Positions 6,174 through 7,359 of a stretch of DNA of 7,359 nt are shown here, in pieces. A program made the position numbers and the translations under genes. This stretch comes from an uncultured Collinsella sp. (GTDB lineage: Bacteria > Actinomycetota > Coriobacteriia > Coriobacteriales > Coriobacteriaceae). The stretch lies in assembly GCA_902470925.1 (NCBI GenBank), contig CABRIF010000112.1, positions 1 to 7,359 of the forward strand, in the 5' to 3' direction. The notes beneath the pieces are model-generated. The model worked only from the letters and a program-made list of their open reading frames with translations. It was not told the DNA's origin and ran no database searches. Numbering within the stretch: the first letter of the stretch is position 1; each line of letters begins with the position of its first letter.

Positions 6174-6343
6174 ATACGCTCCTCGTGCGCACGCGCCCAT
6201 CGTATCTATTACAAGACACCGATGAGCTTGTTTGATGTGTCATGGGTCATTATAGGCTCATGACCGCTATAATCTCTCTGATAATCCAACGGCGCACGCG
6301 CGCTGTTCCCGAACGAGCACGGTCGTCCCTGCAAGGAGCTGTC
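6174..6343. promoter_or_regulatory. Divergent promoter region between pta and glf
   Basis: An A+T-rich island in otherwise G+C-rich DNA. TATAAT occurs on the plus strand (6268-6273, towards glf) and on the minus strand (6254-6249, towards pta). The two sit in a perfect inverted repeat ATTATAG-N11-CTATAAT (6249-6273). A second dyad GGTCAT-N9-ATGACC (6245-6265) overlaps them, with another GTCAT just upstream, which resembles an operator. A further -10-like GATAAT lies at 6280-6285. No clear TTGACA boxes are seen at 16-18 bp, so exact promoters are uncertain. Ribosome sites are GAGGAG (6184-6179, minus) for pta and AAGGAG (6333-6338) for glf. Confidence 0.55.
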
Positions 6344-7317
6344 ATGCAGATCAATTCTGGTCTCCCGGAAACCTTCAACCCCGATTTCTACGACATGATC
6401 GTCGTGGGCGCCGGGTACGCCGGGGCGGTGTGCGCCCGCCGGCTTGCCGAGACCGCGGGGTTCCGGGTCGCCGTGCTCGAGCGGCGCGACCATATCGCCG
6501 GCAACGCCTACGATTACTACAACGAGGACGGCATCCTCGTGCACCTCTACGGCCCGCACATCTACCACACCTTCAACGAGCGCGTGCACAACTTCCTGTC
6601 CCGCTTCACCGAGTGGACCGACTACCAGCACAAGGTGCTCGCCAACGTGCACGGCACGCTCATGCCGGTCCCGTTCAACCACCAGAGCCTGCGCCTGGCC
6701 TTTGGCGAGGAGCGCGGCGAGCAGCTCTACCAGAAGCTCGTGGAGACCTTCGGCCGCGACAAGAAGGTCCCCATCATGGAGCTGCGCGAGAAGAACGACC
6801 CCGACCTGGCCGAGGTTGCCGACTACGTGTACGAGAACGTGTTTTTGCACTACACGATGAAGCAGTGGGGCCAGACCCCCGATCAGATCGACCCGTCCGT
6901 GACCGCGCGCGTGCCGATCTTCGTGGGCGATGACGACCGCTATTTCCCGCAGGCTCCCTTCCAGGGCATGCCGGCTGCCGGCTACACCGAGCTGTTCGAG
7001 AACATGCTCGACCACGACCTCATCGACGTGTTCTGCGATGTGGACGCGCGCGACATCTTCGAGCTCGCCGAGACCACGGTGAAGGTCTGCGGCAAGGTGT
7101 ACGGCGGCGAGGTCATCTACACCGGCCCGCTCGATGAGCTGTTCGGCCTCGATTTGGGCGCGCTGCCGTACCGCACGCTCGACATGGCGTTCGAGACCCA
7201 CGATGTGGACCAGTTCCAGCCCGTGGGCACCGTCAACTACACGGTGAGCGAGGATTTCACCCGCATCACCGAGTTCAAGAACATGACCGGTCAGGTCCTG
7301 CCCGGCAAGACCACCAT
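6344..7317 (+). CDS. glf: UDP-galactopyranose mutase, 3'-truncated by contig end
   Basis: Flavoenzyme that interconverts UDP-galactopyranose and UDP-galactofuranose, the donor for galactofuranose in cell-surface polysaccharides; cytoplasmic, FAD-dependent. The start ATG has AAGGAG 5 bases upstream. Visible motifs: FAD-binding VVGAGYAGAVCARRLAE (residues 20-36), the family segment GNAYDYYNEDG with the following HLYGPHIYHT, PVPFNHQSL, KQWG (173-176), ARVPIF, YFPQAPFQGMPAAGYTELFENML, IYTGPLDE, and TRITEFK with R307 aligning with the substrate-binding Arg280 of the K. pneumoniae enzyme. Genuine sequence stops at TTI (residue 325), where the family continues with an EYP-type motif, so about 50 residues are missing. 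The frame then runs on into adapter (CLLYTSPSPRD...) and must not be translated. It is divergent from pta. Confidence 0.94.
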
Positions 7318-7359
7318 CTGTCTCTTATACACATCTCCGAGCCCACGAGACGTAGAGGA
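7318..7359. other. Illumina Nextera adapter plus i7 index (sequencing artefact)
   Basis: Bases 7318-7336 are the 19-bp Tn5 mosaic end CTGTCTCTTATACACATCT. Bases 7337-7351 (CCGAGCCCACGAGAC) complete the Nextera read-2 adapter as seen in read-through. The final eight bases GTAGAGGA match i7 index N712 as I remember it. The C at 7318 could belong to either gene or adapter. This is technical sequence left untrimmed at the contig end, not part of the genome. Confidence 0.98.

Noticed and set aside
6174..6200. ATG at 6200 as the pta start
   Set aside because: The nine added codons span the GAGGAG ribosome site of the ATG at 6173 and do not look like Pta sequence.
5163..6263. A 366-codon plus-strand open frame over pta
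   Set aside because: Antisense shadow of a well-supported pta with the same His/Gly/Leu-rich composition and no recognisable domain.
7318..7336. A biological Tn5/IS50 insertion in glf
   Set aside because: The mosaic end is followed by the synthetic read-2 adapter and an 8-base index rather than by IS50 sequence, which identifies library adapter.
1..7359. A novel defence, mobile or CRISPR-type system
   Set aside because: All long conserved frames belong to known housekeeping families; there are no spaced repeats, integrases, transposases or unrecognised gene clusters in the window.

Overview
The window is strongly G+C-rich with tightly packed housekeeping genes. Codons end mostly in G or C, and the genes are fermentative (Pta-AckA). 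Together with the AGGAG-type ribosome sites this suggests a high-GC fermentative actinobacterium, most likely of the Coriobacteriia (Olsenella/Collinsella type). That placement rests on protein flavour and composition only, so it is tentative.

Layout, left to right. Positions 1-2180 hold a plus-strand cluster: the exonuclease VII large subunit xseA (5' end outside the window), the small subunit xseB, and a histidine-triad (HIT/HinT-like) nucleotide hydrolase. Positions 2291-4714 hold two acetate kinase genes in tandem on the plus strand, about 60% identical by eye. They are separated by 78 bp carrying a perfect 9-bp inverted repeat. Positions 4715-5192 are a 478-bp gene-free gap between convergent genes, with several hairpins, two of them long. 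Positions 5193-6173 (minus strand) encode phosphate acetyltransferase (pta), convergent with the kinases. A 170-bp divergent promoter region follows. At 6344-7317 (plus strand) lies UDP-galactopyranose mutase (glf), cut off before its C-terminus.

The last 42 bases (7318-7359) are not genomic. They match the Tn5/Nextera mosaic end, the rest of the Illumina Nextera read-2 adapter, and an 8-base i7 index, so the contig ends in untrimmed adapter and the reading frame through it is artificial.

How the genes work together: XseA and XseB form exonuclease VII. Pta makes acetyl phosphate from acetyl-CoA, and the acetate kinases turn it into acetate plus ATP, the usual substrate-level phosphorylation branch of fermentation. 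Glf supplies UDP-galactofuranose for surface glycans and has no evident functional link to the acetate genes.

I see no CRISPR array, tRNA, rRNA, integrase or transposase, and nothing that looks like a previously undescribed system. The most interesting biological points are the paired acetate kinases, of which the first differs at three usually conserved active-site positions, their patchwork similarity, and the symmetrical pta/glf promoter region.
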